Source: Ciona savignyi (Eukaryota > Chordata > Ascidiacea > Phlebobranchia > Cionidae). From it: 64,000 nucleotides of DNA. Shown here in pieces: positions 1-12,174 of this stretch. Each line of letters starts with the position of its first letter. Position 1 is the stretch's first letter. The stretch spans positions 175,801-239,800 of the forward strand of contig CH000170.1 in assembly GCA_000149265.1 (NCBI GenBank), given 5' to 3'. The position numbers were made by a program, and so were the translations under genes. The notes beneath the pieces are model-generated. The model had not been told where the DNA came from. It searched no databases and worked only from the letters and a program-made list of their open reading frames with translations.

Positions 1-596
1 TATCTAGAAATCGAAATAGCGATTCACCACAATTCTGACTTTCAAGAGAATGTTAATCACTAAATATACTACACTAGCATGGTTGCTGCTCTCTCTGCCA
101 TTTCTTGGTCAAACGCAACGTACCGGCGAGTACGTGCAGCACACAGTTTGCTTTCTTAAGCGGAAACAATTGGAAGGCTGGCTGCAATGAAAACAGTGCA
201 GCGTGATCGAAACGTTTAGGTGAAACGGTTCTTGTGGCCAGGGGACTACAATGCCACTAACACGTCGCTGGCTCTATAAACATCGAAATAGTTCAAATTC
301 TTTTCCGTCTTTAGAGGACGAGACAGGGTAATCTGGCGATTGATCATGTTCAACCCCCCTTACCATACATTGGGTTTATAAAGCATCTCATGAACACAAG
401 TTTGTGCATCTTGTTTCTGTACTGTATCTGTTCATCTGTCTTATGCGTGTGAGCATCAATTATTGCGCGTTTTATCTTATTTTGCGTGCTTCAAGTGCCT
501 TTCTCCTCTCCCAACATTCAGACACGTGCAACCACTCAAGCGTGTTATTTTCAGTGAACACTGAATCGTCGCGATCGTTGTCTACAGCGAGGAATT
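1..596. other. 5' flank of the ABHD14 gene, no gene seen
   Basis: I see no coding exon here. A pyrimidine-rich splice acceptor ends in AG at 586-587, nine bases before the ABHD14 start codon. It would serve as a spliced-leader or 5'UTR-intron acceptor. The 70-codon open frame at 404-616 has no recognisable features and runs across the acceptor. Confidence 0.5.
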
Positions 597-2547
597 ATGA
601 GTTACGTAACCGTTAATGGTCTGTGTGTATATTACCGCGAGTTTGGTGCTAACTTAAGCGATAGTAATGGAACTGTATTGCTATTGCATGGAATGCGATT
701 CTCTTCAAAAACATGGAAAGATTTAGGAACATTGGAGAGATTAGAAAAGTTGAAATACAGAGCTATAGCTGTTGACCTACCAGGTAGGAGGTTAATAAGT
801 AACATGGTTGCTCAAAAGTAGTGACTACAATGGACATTTCTACTGAATATCACGTGTTACAACTGCTCTACAAGTTTAGCTGCAGTAATAATGTACCATA
901 CTCAAAATTGTGTTTTATTTAGACAAATATTTCTGATGTTTATCCTGGAGGATGAGGAAATAAATGACTTTAAAGGTTTATCTTTAATAAACATCTAATA
1001 TCTTGCTCCCACGGTCCAGTTAAGCCAGCTAATACAGTTTTGTTATAAATGCACTGTTATTATTAAAACGTTGCTCTGAACTTAGTTCACCCCATCCAAA
1101 CAATTTGGCTCAGACAACTTCCTTTCAATGCCTTGCCTATGAGTGCAGCCTACTCGCCAGCCACCAGTTCCGATCCCACAGCCATTTGGTCAAAAGGAGA
1201 TGTACAAGCCCATCCATTTTTTTCTGCCAGATCACTCACTTCTGTGAAATGATTTCAACCAAGCTCTTTAATTTTTATTAGACAAATCAAAAGTTTAAAT
1301 TTAAGGCAGATTGATTTCGTGCATTGAAATGTTTTGTTTCCAGGGTACGGGCAATCGAAAGACACAAAGGTTCCCCCAGAAAAAGGGAAATTCATTGCTG
1401 ACGTGTGCGATCAGTTGTCGATTGATCGTCCGATTGTTATAAGCCCTTCTATGAGCGGAGAGTATTCGTTGCAGTTTTTGCATGGTGGGTAGTAGATACT
1501 AGTCATTCTGTGGTCGATTCATAATTGGGGCGGTTTGTTCCAATTTTCTGCATCTCTTGGACCAATCAAACTAAAAACAAATAGAACTATATTTTGATTA
1601 ACATAATTATAGAATGTTTACTATAAACATGGCATACTTGCCTTGTTAAAGTATCCTTGCTATTTAACAAAATCGGATTCCAACTAGACAAAAAAGCTAT
1701 ATCTTCGCTCAACTTTTAATACGAAGATAAAATAGATTATTGTGGTGTGTGACTCACTTAAGCTTTCCACAGAATTTGGTAACTTAAAGATGAAAGCTTA
1801 TATTCCAATTGCTCCGGTGTCTACTGAGAAGTATTCGAATGAGGATTACAGCAATGTAAGAACGCCCACGTTCATCGTGTTCGGTGAGTTTAATTGTAAA
1901 ATAAATTATGAATGACTCCATTGTTTGGAAACTCGTATATGGGCATAAGACAAACTAAATATTAGTGTAGGATAATTATGAATGTTTTTTTCGATACGAT
2001 GTATACGTACGTGTGCCCCTAATGGAAATGCATTGACTGTTTTAAGTGTTTTATGATATGACGTATCCTCGGAATAATTCAACAGTCGGTGCCGATTGCA
2101 AGTGGTCGTTTATTTCTGTACCTTTTCTCGTCAGGTGGCGCTGGTGTAACATGCATCGTTGTCGGGTGAGGTTTGGTAATTGTGCGGTCGTGTGGCCTAA
2201 TGGTTAACGCGACCGATACATATACCGACTCTTATACAAAAATCGGTCCTGGTGACGAGCCCATCATGGTTTCGAAATTTGGCCCGGTAAAAAAAATTGG
2301 GGATTGATCTAACAATTGTTTATGATTTCGGATACATTTTGTTTAATTTACATCTTATCTTTATTATCTTGTAACTAATAACATCTCAGGTGCAAATGAT
2401 GCGATGTTGGGCGAGCAATCATTGAATAATCTCCGGAAGATTCCCGGAAGTAAGATTTTCAAGATGGCGGACGCTGGGCACGCTTGTTATTTAGACCAAC
2501 CCGATCTATGGCATCAATACCTGGAAGAAATTTTGTCAAATGTTTGA
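597..2547 (+). CDS. ABHD14: ABHD14-type alpha/beta hydrolase, 4 exons, intact
   Basis: The exons are 597-783, 1344-1484, 1773-1883 and 2390-2547. All introns are GT-AG and phase 1, and the product is 198 aa (human ABHD14B is about 210). The fold landmarks are in order: the LLLHG oxyanion-loop motif near residue 30, VDLPGYGQS around 58-67, the nucleophile elbow SPSMSG with Ser98, and Asp150 in GANDAML. His177 lies in AGHACYLD. Ser98, Asp150 and His177 correspond to the known ABHD14B triad (Ser111, Asp162, His188) with nearly the same spacing. ABHD14B is a cytosolic/nuclear serine hydrolase reported to deacetylate protein lysines; ABHD14A carries an N-terminal membrane anchor. No anchor is seen here, so the product resembles the B form. 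A splice acceptor nine bases before the ATG supports this start. Intron 3 contains a tRNA-like SINE. Confidence 0.93.
2184..2302 (+). mobile_element. SINE family 2 copy (tRNA-Ser/Leu-like head)
   Basis: The copy begins with a tRNA-like head containing an A-box-like GTGGCCTAATGGTTAAC. About 65 bases later comes a B-box-like GGTTTCGAAATTTG, followed by a short A-rich tail. The same head occurs at 10796, 10938 and 45418 and in reverse near 31458. It lies inside ABHD14 intron 3 and does not touch an exon. Confidence 0.7.
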
Positions 2548-2898
2548 ATGAAATTATCATAAAACGTGACGATATTTGGAATATTTGGCGGGTTTAGTTT
2601 ACTTTACTCATATGTTTACGATAAAAGTACAAAGTAGAATTATTTTGTTTTACACTAAAATTTGTGTTGTTTAAATGCTCTATTAAAACGAATCGTAAAT
2701 GCAACATATTCTGCTTGTATCGGCCTTTCCATTGCCTTTTTCTCGTCATGTATATTCCTGACTATCAACAAGAAGTATTTCGCCTAATCGGAAACAATTT
2801 TAACATCTGTTAGTTAACGTCAGTATTTGTTTAAAGGGCGGGTTGTTAAGTATCTCCCAACTCTGTTTTACCACGTTTTGGTGTTTGCGGTATTACAG

Positions 2899-2970
2899 GG
2901 TTCCGTGGTGTAACGGTTATCACTCTGGACTTTGAATCCAGCAATCCGAGTTCAAATCTCGGCGGAACCT
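2899..2970 (+). tRNA. tRNA-Gln (anticodon TTG)
   Basis: A complete 72-nt cloverleaf can be folded. The acceptor arm GGTTCCG pairs perfectly with CGGAACC. The anticodon stem CTGGA/TCCAG encloses the loop CTTTGAA with anticodon TTG, which reads CAA (Gln). The T-arm carries the loop TTCAAAT. The A box (TGGTGTAACGG) and B box (GAGTTCAAATC) are intact, so it should be transcribed by RNA polymerase III. There is no intron and no encoded CCA. It is the only true tRNA I see in the window; the other tRNA-like segments are SINE heads. Confidence 0.96.
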
Positions 2971-3264
2971 TAATTTATTTACAAACATTCATGACAAGTC
3001 ACAGCAATTTCAGATTGGAATAAAGGTATTCTGCATGTAAATGTTAGCTTTGATTAAGTTCACTTCGAAATACACTTTTAATTAAAAACACACGGCAAAT
3101 AAAGTACTACTATTTGACAGATGGTAGCAATTTTTCAGTTGAGAAGTAATTAGTATCTGTAATATGCTAACAGCAATTGCGTTTAAACATCAAATAATAG
3201 TGTTTGACATGATAAAACAGTGCTTATATGCTTATTCCAGTATTTTGTTAAACAGTTAATTCTT

Positions 3265-3672
3265 TGCTGATTTATTTGTTTTGATTGGCGGTTCTTATGA
3301 CGGTCGTAATGGTGACAAAATAATGCTTTTCCAAATTTCAAATGAAAAAAGGCATACTGAATTAAGTAGCATGTTCGTTTATAAATCGTCATAATGACGC
3401 AACGATGAGTTAGGTTTGGAATTATAAATGCCAAAATGACCACACAAACCGTGTCGGAAAAAACAGGGCTGCAGCAATTGAGAAGCGCTAAAGAATTTTC
3501 GAGATTCGTTTCTTGTTTGTTTAGAATTGCTTCCTCCCAAAGTGTAGATAAACAAAATGAGCAGAACGAATCGACCGAAGATAAGTATACCATCTTTATA
3601 TCAGCCATATTATGTATTTCGACTTGGATTTCACAACACAACCACGCGCTGGAAAGTCATAGTTATCTAAAA
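3265..3672 (-). pseudogene. Truncated, frameshifted copy of the 7TM receptor
   Basis: This segment aligns base by base with about 4860-5275 of the intact receptor gene just upstream on the same strand. One readable piece is VVILAFIIPN, matching MVILAFIVPD in the intact protein; another is FHLKFGKAL, matching FSFETWKGI. Only the part encoding the last three transmembrane segments and the tail is recognisable. The reading frame shifts between pieces, so no receptor can be made. It is probably a 3'-truncated tandem duplicate that has decayed. Confidence 0.8.
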
Positions 3673-3782
3673 AAAAATCCCCAACGGTTCGGCAAAAGCG
3701 GTTTACGGAAATGACGTCATGCATATTTTTTTACGGTTTACTGTTAAGATACTTCGGGTTCTACAAAGATTTTCCGGAGTTT

Positions 3783-3900
3783 ATCAGATTCAGGCAATGT
3801 TTCCCAAATCCTTGCCAAAGTACACAACTGACTAGCTAGCGACTATTTTCGAAACTGCAACCCTTCGGCTGAAAGGAGACGCATTGGCAAACCATAATAT
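3783..3900 (-). mobile_element. SINE family 1, truncated 5' (tRNA-like) half
   Basis: On the minus strand this reads from the tRNA-like head through the central block related to TGTCCTTGGGCAAGGCACTT. It is diverged from the better copies at 7971-8273 and 46452-46755. Confidence 0.6.
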
Positions 3901-4810
3901 TCGGTGGGTCAAACACAATTGGTCAACTGTACAAACAATTAATAAACCTGAAATTTTTTCGACAACCCTAAAATAGGGAATAATTTATATTTTACTTTTG
4001 GTGTTAGTGGTCTAGAAATTCCATTAAACTAATGGAAATTTACACCTAAACCCAGGCAACCACAAACAACATCTAATGGGCGAGCAATTTGACCAGTCAA
4101 ACAAAAAATATAAATATTTAGATGCGGTACAAAATATGGAAAGATCAAATACTTTACTTTATTTATAATGATTTTAAGCTGATAAGCCACCGTACTATTG
4201 GTTTATACCAGCAAAAACAGTAATATTGGTTGATAAATTTATTTTATACAATATATTTGTGACGAAAAACACAAACCATGGAAAACGTTATATGAGATTC
4301 CAACAGGAAAACTATAACTAAGCAAGTGCTATATAAATAACCTGAACTATTGCTTTATCATCATCGGTATAAAAATGTTTCTCTGCACGAGCTACATAAC
4401 TCTTGGAGAGGTTTATTGAACGTATTCTTGAATGGCATCTCAGAGGAGATAATCCCCTTGATGAAGTCTTCATTTTCACAATTAGGGATGTTGATCAATG
4501 ATGACTAGTTACGTCCCTTATTTTGCAAAACAATTATGACAAACGTGTTCTTTATACCAATATTTAGTTTGCATACGCTTACCATTAGTTTACGTAGGCT
4601 TACATAGCTCTAAAGTGGATATTGCTTTTAACGTTGGCGGAATATATACACCTTCTGATAGTTACTCATTATTTTGAAATCCATATGACGTAATGTAGTT
4701 TTAATAAATTATTAAGAAATCATGAACAGTTTTTAACAAATATTCAGACTGCACAGTAAATGTGTAGATATTTATTTGACAAATGGTGTTTTATTATGAT
4801 GGCTGAGAGT

Positions 4811-5785
4811 TTAAACCTTTGATTCTGCGGTTTGCTGTCCATTGGAAGATCTGGGTTGGCTTGTGGTGATTGGTTGTTTTTCTTTTGTTTGACGTAACGG
4901 TGACGTAACAATGCCTTTCCAAGTTTCAAAAGAAAAAAGAATGCTGAGTAAGTTGATGAACATGTTGATGTCATAAACAGTGATTGTGACGTGTCGTGTG
5001 GTTGTATCAGGGACTATGAATGCCAGGATGACCATAGCTACAAAATCGGAAATGACGCAAATGACGGCGAAGATTGCTGAGCGTTTGACAATTTTCGAAA
5101 TTCGCTTCTTGTTTGCCGAAGAGCTGTTCCGACGTAAAGGGTATATAAAAAGAAACAGCAATAAGAACTGGCCAACCAGAATGATTCCGTTGCTCATATA
5201 TATCGGCCACACTACGTATTCCGACTTTGGTTTGGTAACGCAACCCCTCGGTGATGCGTCATAATTATCTGACGACAGATAGGCAAGAGCGGCAGCTGTA
5301 TACCCAATCCATATAACCAAAATACTACCCAAGCTTATAACCTTAACAGTGGTGTTACAAATCGTGGATATAGCTGGATGTTGGTAAAGTGAACGCTGTT
5401 TAAGCCACAGAAACGTGAAGACACCAATTGTAGTCAGGCAGTACCCAGTTACCGAGACATCCATAGAAATCTCACATGCTCGTGACGTCACGTCTTCGTA
5501 GCCGACATTAAAAGCAGCTTGATCGGGTATTGTCCTCAGGTAGCTAAGCAAATAGGCACACAAGAACGACGTATATGTTACCCTTCCTGCGGTTTCGTCT
5601 CCTGAGTCAGTTTTCCGCCATTTTCTGTGTATCTTTCCATAGATGCATATAGCCACAACCATCCATGTAATGATGAGTAGGAATATGAAGTTGCAAATCG
5701 TACCTATATACCACTCCGGCTGGGTGAAACGATTCCCGGGAATGAAGTCAGAAACATTGCCGGTAGTTACGTTAGACCCTGACAT
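4811..5785 (-). CDS. Orphan seven-transmembrane receptor, single exon, intact
   Basis: One uninterrupted frame encodes 324 aa from the ATG at 5783-5785. Nine bases upstream is the splice acceptor TTTTGCTTAG, which supports this start over the in-frame GTG further out. The short N-terminus has two N-glycosylation sequons (NVT, NVS). Seven hydrophobic segments follow at roughly residues 27-51, 68-88, 107-131, 147-170, 193-216, 238-260 and 275-295. The cytoplasmic tail is Ser/Thr/Gln-rich. Basic loops (RRNSSSANKKR before TM6) fit the cytoplasmic side. I do not see DRY or NPxxY, so I cannot place it in a rhodopsin subfamily. It is best called an orphan GPCR-like membrane protein. A decayed copy lies directly downstream at 3265-3672. 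Confidence 0.82.
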   Translation of the reverse strand: MSGSNVTTGNVSDFIPGNRFTQPEWYIGTICNFIFLLIITWMVVAICIYGKIHRKWRKTDSGDETAGRVTYTSFLCAYLLSYLRTIPDQAAFNVGYEDVTSRACEISMDVSVTGYCLTTIGVFTFLWLKQRSLYQHPAISTICNTTVKVISLGSILVIWIGYTAAALAYLSSDNYDASPRGCVTKPKSEYVVWPIYMSNGIILVGQFLLLFLFIYPLRRNSSSANKKRISKIVKRSAIFAVICVISDFVAMVILAFIVPDTTTRHVTITVYDINMFINLLSILFSFETWKGIVTSPLRQTKEKQPITTSQPRSSNGQQTAESKV

Positions 5786-5989
5786 TTTAAACACCTAAGC
5801 AAAATTGTTAGATGAATTAAACTTAGGTATGCCAGACTAACCGGAATTAAACACCCCCGGCCGGAATTCGATTTGAATAAGAAATGATTCGGAATCATAT
5901 TTTGATTCTACCAATTCAAAATTACGTGCTTGTAATAGAACAGAATGATTATTTGTTTCACTTTGATGCAAAATAATAAAGTGGTAATG

Positions 5990-6117
5990 TACACAATTTC
6001 ATACACAACACACTACAATAGCTCGATAACCCGCCGGCGGCTGCGAGGTAATCGATTGCTAATGTATTAAGCCCCTTGGTTTTTCCATTAACGGGGCTAA
6101 ACATGAACATCATAACA
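5990..6117 (+). mobile_element. SINE family 1, 3' part only
   Basis: This is recognisable from AACACACTACAATAGCTC through to CATGAACATC, the conserved 3' region of the family. The tRNA-like head and central block are missing. Confidence 0.6.
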
Positions 6118-7034
6118 TGCACACTTATTAAGAATATTTTAGGGCGGTTCAAAAATTTAGATTTAAAATGATTGTTTCCTGGATAATTCCAAACACCAAA
6201 CTGATTGTAATAAGAACATCCCTAGTTGAAGTTTACATTGAAATACAAATATACCGTAATGATAACCTTTCTAAATAAAAACACATCTGTTAACATTTTT
6301 AAATACACATCATCTAATGTTAATGTCAACGGTTCTTAATTCGCCTAACATGGCATTTAAATGCTTCTATTACTATTCCTACAAGTTCTATTGTATTGCG
6401 CCGTAATTCATCGATTATTATTTTGTTAGAAGACATTGTCACTATAGTGGTCTAAACAATTCAATTGAAATCTGGCACGACAGCTATGTGTGCCCAAGAA
6501 CTCCCAATTGGCAATTCACTTCCGTGTTTGTCATGTTTAAAGTTTAAACTGACGTGATGGGCACGTGTTAAAAATATTATTACGAATGACATGACTCACC
6601 TCTGACTAGACTGTGTTGAGTAATTACAAAACTAGTTTAATTATATTCGTTTGTGGTCAAAATCCTTTGATTCTAGAAACACAAATACCCGACACAGTTA
6701 TTACAACTAACATATACGTTTTATATAAAATAATCTTTCAGTTTCGTGGTTAGGATTGAATTAACTCGACACAAATGTTTAGTTTTCGACAATTGCAAAT
6801 GTTCTATAATTATTCTTGCGATCATTTTATTCTTGGTTTCTGGTTTCTGGATTATAATAATAATTTAGTTTTAATATTTTCCTAAACATTAAACAACCCA
6901 TTTGTGTCTCTGATCAAAATTACAGAATACAAACAAGTTTTTTGTTTCCGCCTTTCCTTAAATTTACTATGAAACAATCTAACTTAGAATGTGGTATTTA
7001 ATTAAAACGAGGAAGTAAAATTGGGGAGGGGGGA
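6118..7034. other. AT-rich intergenic sequence, no gene seen
   Basis: It lies upstream of the receptor gene. I find no coding exon, RNA gene or clear repeat in it. Confidence 0.5.
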
Positions 7035-7905
7035 GTTCATATTAAGTTCAGCTTGTCTATAGACATTGTAGCTTTCAATGAAAGTGGTTATTGTTTTTTT
7101 TAATAAATTGTAGAAACCATTGGAATTGACTACAATTGGTTGCGATAGCTGATAAAGGTTTTTAACAGCCCATTAACCAACTGTCTTTAAAAGTTATCCG
7201 CTAGGTGCATTTTTTAAGGACACAAGCAATTACGGTGGCCGTTTTACAGATTCAACGCGTACGGTCTGGTTTCCGGGTGGTTTACTTGATCAACACATAT
7301 ACCAATTTCTACATCAAAACTGGTTATCATGATACTATTAAGCTAGCTGAGGTTATCAGAGTGCAAACTTAAACTAAATAAACACCAAAATATTGTTCTT
7401 TCATGGAACTTTGAAGAATGCAGTGTTTAATTGCATCGCCATTATATTAACGTTTATATGTTATTTGAAGTTATAAAAATTAAACGCGGAGCATTAGCGG
7501 AAAAGGGCATTGTTTTATACGTACCAGATCACATTTTAGGGTGGTTCCTATTAAGTTCAGCTTGTCTTTAGATATTGTAGCTTTTAATGAAAGTGGTTTA
7601 CGTTGTTGTTATTAATGAATTTTAGGAAACATTTCAATTGACTACATTTGGGTAAAGTTTTTTAGCAGCCCATTAACCCAAAGTTATCCTCTAGGTGCAT
7701 TTTTTAAGGTCACAAGCAATTACGTGGCGGTTTTACAGATTCAATGCGTACGGTCTTGTTTCCGAATGGTTAACTTGATCAACACATATACCAATTTTTA
7801 CACCAAAACTGATTGAACACGATACTATTAAGCTGGCTGAGGTGATGAGAGTGGAAACTTAAACTAAATAAACACCAAAATAGTGGTCAAGAACTTTAAA
7901 GGATG
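7035..7905. repeat. Imperfect direct duplication, two copies of about 360 bp
   Basis: The segment 7035-7395 recurs at 7550-7890. Shared blocks include TATTAAGTTCAGCTTGTC, TAGGTGCATTTTTTAAGG and ATCAACACATATACCAAT. The last block, AACTTAAACTAAATAAACAC, is also shared. The offset is about 510 bp with about 85% identity by eye. No coding capacity is evident, so this looks like a local non-coding duplication or two adjacent copies of an unnamed repeat. Confidence 0.75.
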
Positions 7906-7970
7906 CACATTTTTACAGGTTTAAAGTCTGCTAAATCATAATTAATTCAATGTCTGTCAGCTGAAATAGC

Positions 7971-8273
7971 TTAGGATAGGATAGGATATTCATGTTTATC
8001 CCCGTGAATGGGAAAACCTAGGGGGTTATCACACGGGCAATCTTCAGATCCCCTCGCGCCCATCGTCGGGTTACCGGAGCTATTGCAGTGTGTTGTATAT
8101 GATACACACGTTCCTTCAATTTTGTAGAACCCATTAATTATAGCTGGGTTCAGGCAATGTCCGTAAAGTGCCTTGCCCAAGGACACAACCGACTAGCTAG
8201 CGACCAGTTTCGCACCTGCAACCTTTCGATTGAAAGGCGACGCACTTAACCGCTAGACCACCGGGCCGGACGA
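7971..8273 (-). mobile_element. SINE family 1, full-length copy
   Basis: Read on the minus strand it has three parts. The tRNA-like head has an A-box-like GTGGTCTAGCGGTTAAG and a B-box-like GGTTGCAGGTGCGAAAC. The middle block contains TGTCCTTGGGCAAGGCACTT, of a type shared by many invertebrate SINEs. The 3' part ends in tandem TATCC repeats. At about 300 bp it is one of the two best copies here and serves as the reference for the other fragments. Confidence 0.85.
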
Positions 8274-10788
8274 TTGGACCTAAAATTCTCTATCATAAAA
8301 AAACTGACCAGATTCTTCCCATGTAGATCATAGTATTTAGCATGCTTGAATGTTTTAAACCAGCTGCACAATTCCCTTATCACCAAAAGTCAATTTTAGC
8401 TCACTGAAGTCCGGCAATTCGAGACAATCTGAAGAGTAGACGTGTCTATTTTTATTTGTTTCGATTAGTTGTTTTGCGTGATGTATATACTGACATATTT
8501 TATGTGCGGCATGTAAACAACCACTTTATTCCGTGGGTAAGCCCGAAAATTATTGTATTTTATTTTTAATGAAAACCTATTGAAACATTAGTATAAAGTA
8601 TGTCCGCGTCTTCATAAAAGTTGAATCAAAATATGTTTTAAATGATGGCGATTGATACGTTGTTGTAGCTCTCTAGTTAGATGCTGTGTTTGGATTGCTC
8701 GGATAACATGTCGCATGAGTTCCAAATTTACGATGTCCCACTATAAGAGAAAAAACAGTAAAAAATAAGCCGATTTTGAAAGCGTTTTTTGCGTTACCGG
8801 CCATATTTCCGGACTGAAAAGAAATTGTTGCTACAAATTTCGCGAGGTCGAATAAGGAAATAAGAAAATTTGACAGCAGATGACACATTTTTATTCAAAA
8901 TTGTTTTTTTTTGTTTTTTTTGTGTCACGCTGGTGTGTCTGGTCGAACGTGTTATCGAATCAGGTTAAAACTTTTAGTTAATATATAGCTGGAATGCCCA
9001 TAGTTTATTTCGACCTTTAATTTTCTAAAATAAATCAAGTATTGTAAAAAAAGGAAAAAAGAGGCCGATGTTGGAGCATTTAGGGTGCTATTGTCCATAT
9101 CTCCGGATTGGAAAGAAATATTTGCTACAAATTTCTAAAAAAGTTATTGTGTGTAACATGAATCAGAAAAACTTTTTGTATTAAAATATAGCCCATTTTA
9201 ACAAGGAAAACTCTCCAAAAAATAAGCATAAGCAGTCAAAAACTCACTATTATTGCGCCTTCAAAAGAGCTAAAAACTTTTAGATAAAGAGTTGGAATAC
9301 AGACATAAAATATGCGTACGACTGATACCTATCTTTAGCGCTTTTTTGGAAAATCCCATTGGTATTGTTAGCTAATATGGTTTATATATATATTGCAAGG
9401 AAAGTTACAGGTAAATAAACAAAAAACTAAAAAAATACACATCGCAAGTTACCACGGGAAACCCGGTAAAATATAAAATTCTTAACTTAATATAATACAT
9501 CATCATCACATATATGAATCAACTAAAGGTTTAAAACCAATACACATTGATAGTGAATTTCAAGGCGAACAAAAAAATCCGTTTTCAAATACCCACCATT
9601 AACCATTTACCGGGAAACCTCCCGCCACTTAAGCACACTAAATCCACTGATTAGTCTGCATTAACTCACCATAGTAACAGAACTAAAATAAACTAATCGG
9701 CTAAACTTGTGAGAAGGGTTAGTTAAAAATGTATTATATATAAGTGACAAATTGTGATTAAATTACGTCTGGGTAACTTCTATAATTGCTTGTTCATGTA
9801 GATCTGTGGCAAAATTTCGCCATATTTCTTTTATACTTTTTTTTGTGATCGTCGGTAGTGAAAGAATGCGGTTCTGTTATCTTCACGAACACGACTACCT
9901 GGCGAGCAGTGCAATGAGCAAGCACTGGCTTTAAATTTAAAGGACAAACCTTCAATCAACTGACACCCTGCTAATTTTTAAAACTTATTTTACTTTTTGT
10001 TTCTTCACGATGTTGTTAGTTTTAGTTTAATGGATAGCATCTTGTTGAAGCACAATTGCTCATTGATTTTTACAAGCAAAATGTAAAATAAAACCAATAA
10101 AACAATTGTTTTGTCGTTTGACAAGTTTAAACCGATGCAAATCTATCTAAATATTGTTGGTTCATCCAGCTGGTTTTTCGTAATTTGTTTCAAGGATTTT
10201 TTTCTTTTTTAATTTAATCTAAATCTGTGATGGCTTGAAATAGTTTTACCAAGTTTAGTATTTGCATATTGTTTATGTATAAAACATGTCGTTTTTCCGC
10301 TAAAACGGATAGTTGTTCTTCACGAAGTATAATACACTGTAAATGGGCAGCTTCAAATTTAGCGGTTTACGATCCAAAATTTAATTAATAATTGATTTAA
10401 CTTCCAGTTATATTCGCATATCTGTTTTCGTACTCTGTACTACGGTAACAATTTTTTTGGAGGTTAGCCAAAAATTCCAAACCGGGCGCCCAATGTTTTA
10501 AGGGATGGTGGGCGTTATGCAAACGCACCAATTGGATACCACGAAAGACATCCAATAAATCTCCCACTTGCTTCGCATCTTACAGGCCTAAAAATAAGCC
10601 ACCATCACGTAATGTTTGGCCACTTTTGTATATGCCATATCCGTTCAGCACTTCGACAAGAATGCTGGACTGTCAAAGGTGGAGTTGCTGACCGTGTTGT
10701 ACTGGAAAACTGCCTGACGAAGTGAAATACGGCAAGCACTTGGTGGCAGACCTGCCACAGTTTATTTTGGATAAAATGATTTAAAGTC
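8274..10788. other. Gene-poor stretch with a short repeated motif
   Basis: I see no convincing exon. An imperfect pair of about 85-bp blocks occurs at 8765-8850 and 9058-9140. Both contain CCATAT-TCCGGA, then a GAAAAGAAA or GAAAGAAAT run, then TTGCTACAAATTTC. The open frames at 8673-8888 (-) and 10605-11024 (-) have no recognisable domains, and the latter runs through SINE sequence. Confidence 0.45.
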
Positions 10789-10789
10789 A

Positions 10790-11030
10790 TGGACGTACGG
10801 TCGCGTGGCCGAAGTGTTAACGTAACCGACACATATAAAGACATAAATATATATAAAACAAAACGGTATAAGCAACGAGTGCATTTTGGGTTCGAAACTG
10901 AGAGCGGTAAAATAACCAAAAAATACGGTTTTCGAAGTAGGGACGCCGAATGGTTAATCCGACCGATACATATATCAACTATACCGACGGTTCTAGAGTG
11001 AAGCCCGTCCTGGAATTGAATCATTGCCTG
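10790..11030 (+). mobile_element. Two SINE family 2 heads in tandem
   Basis: Two copies of the tRNA-like head (GTGGCCGAAGTGTTAACG and GACGCCGAATGGTTAATCC) lie about 140 bp apart. The B-box-like GGGTTCGAAACTG lies between them. The pair resembles a dimeric or nested insertion of the element seen at 2184-2302. Confidence 0.65.
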
Positions 11031-12174
11031 TAAAAAAACTACTGTTTTCGAATGTCGGCGTATATTACTTTGGCCGTAAGTTACACATTAGCGTATCGAG
11101 GTAAAACGTTACGTTTGTTTGTTCACCTGTCTAACTAGTCTAACTATAAACTATACCATTACGCCGAAGAGCACCACGTAGTGTATAAAGCATGGCACCA
11201 TGCCCCACCCTAAATACGCCACTACAGGTGGCAATTTATTCAAAGTAACATTTGCCCAAGTTAATAACCAACCGACAACATAACAAATGCGCTGGACTTA
11301 TAAAATAGAAACCAAAACATTGAAAATTTTGCTACTATTTATTATAGCGTATAAACAACTGGTGGGTTGAACGTCGTAATAACACCAACGTCCGAAAAAA
11401 TAGCACAAAGGAGAAAGTCACGGTGCTTATGAAACACACTTGTAAGCATATTTACCAGTTAAAAATTATTTTTAAAAAATAAAAAAAAATGGATCCATTT
11501 CTTAATATTAAACAAAAAATCGATTTATGTATGGTTGACCTTACCCAAAATCAATTTACGTGTTCTATTTTAACATGGTTTAAATATTTGTAGATGATGA
11601 CCTGGTCTCACAAATGAACATTTATTTTATTGATGTATTTGGTATCCAAACAAATTTTGTCGGATTTGCAAATCACTATGATGGTGCATTATAACGGAAA
11701 AGTGCAAAATCACGTGTTTGCGTTTGGTAATTTGTGGTTGACGTCATGTGGTGAACTATGTCATTGTGTATCCGTTGAAATATTTACATTAGGACCTCTG
11801 GTTCGCACTGAATATAAGCGGCTTGATAAATTGAATATAACGAATCGATGTATAGAGGTCGGTGGTAAATGGCGATACTGTTTCCTTGGATAGTAAAATA
11901 ACTTGAAACACCCGGTCAGCACAATTAGTGAGATCGTCGAAAATCGATAGTTTTAGGGCTCGCTGCACAGTTAGTTATCTTTGAGTAAGCCAATAAGCTA
12001 ATCTTACCTGAATCTACTGGTTGCACGGTTCTACTATAACTTAACGAAAAGATCAGCCACACACTGTATACTGAATGATGGTGCATTATAATCCTTAACC
12101 CCGACGGAGGAGAAGAGGTAATTAGAGAATTGGCAGCGTGACAACTCTTCCGCGTTTTCCCGTTTACGAGGATG
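11031..12174. other. Intergenic sequence, nothing recognised
   Basis: The 87-codon frame at 11630-11893 (+) shows no domain, signal peptide or splice context that I can support. No RNA gene or clear repeat is seen. Confidence 0.4.

Noticed and set aside
4980-5264. Plus-strand frame inside the receptor gene
   Set aside because: It is a shadow of the intact minus-strand receptor frame.
10605-11024. 139-codon minus-strand open frame
   Set aside because: It runs across tandem SINE heads antisense; no domain or splice context.
11630-11893. 87-codon plus-strand frame
   Set aside because: No signal peptide, domain, acceptor or repeat evidence; length is within chance for this composition.
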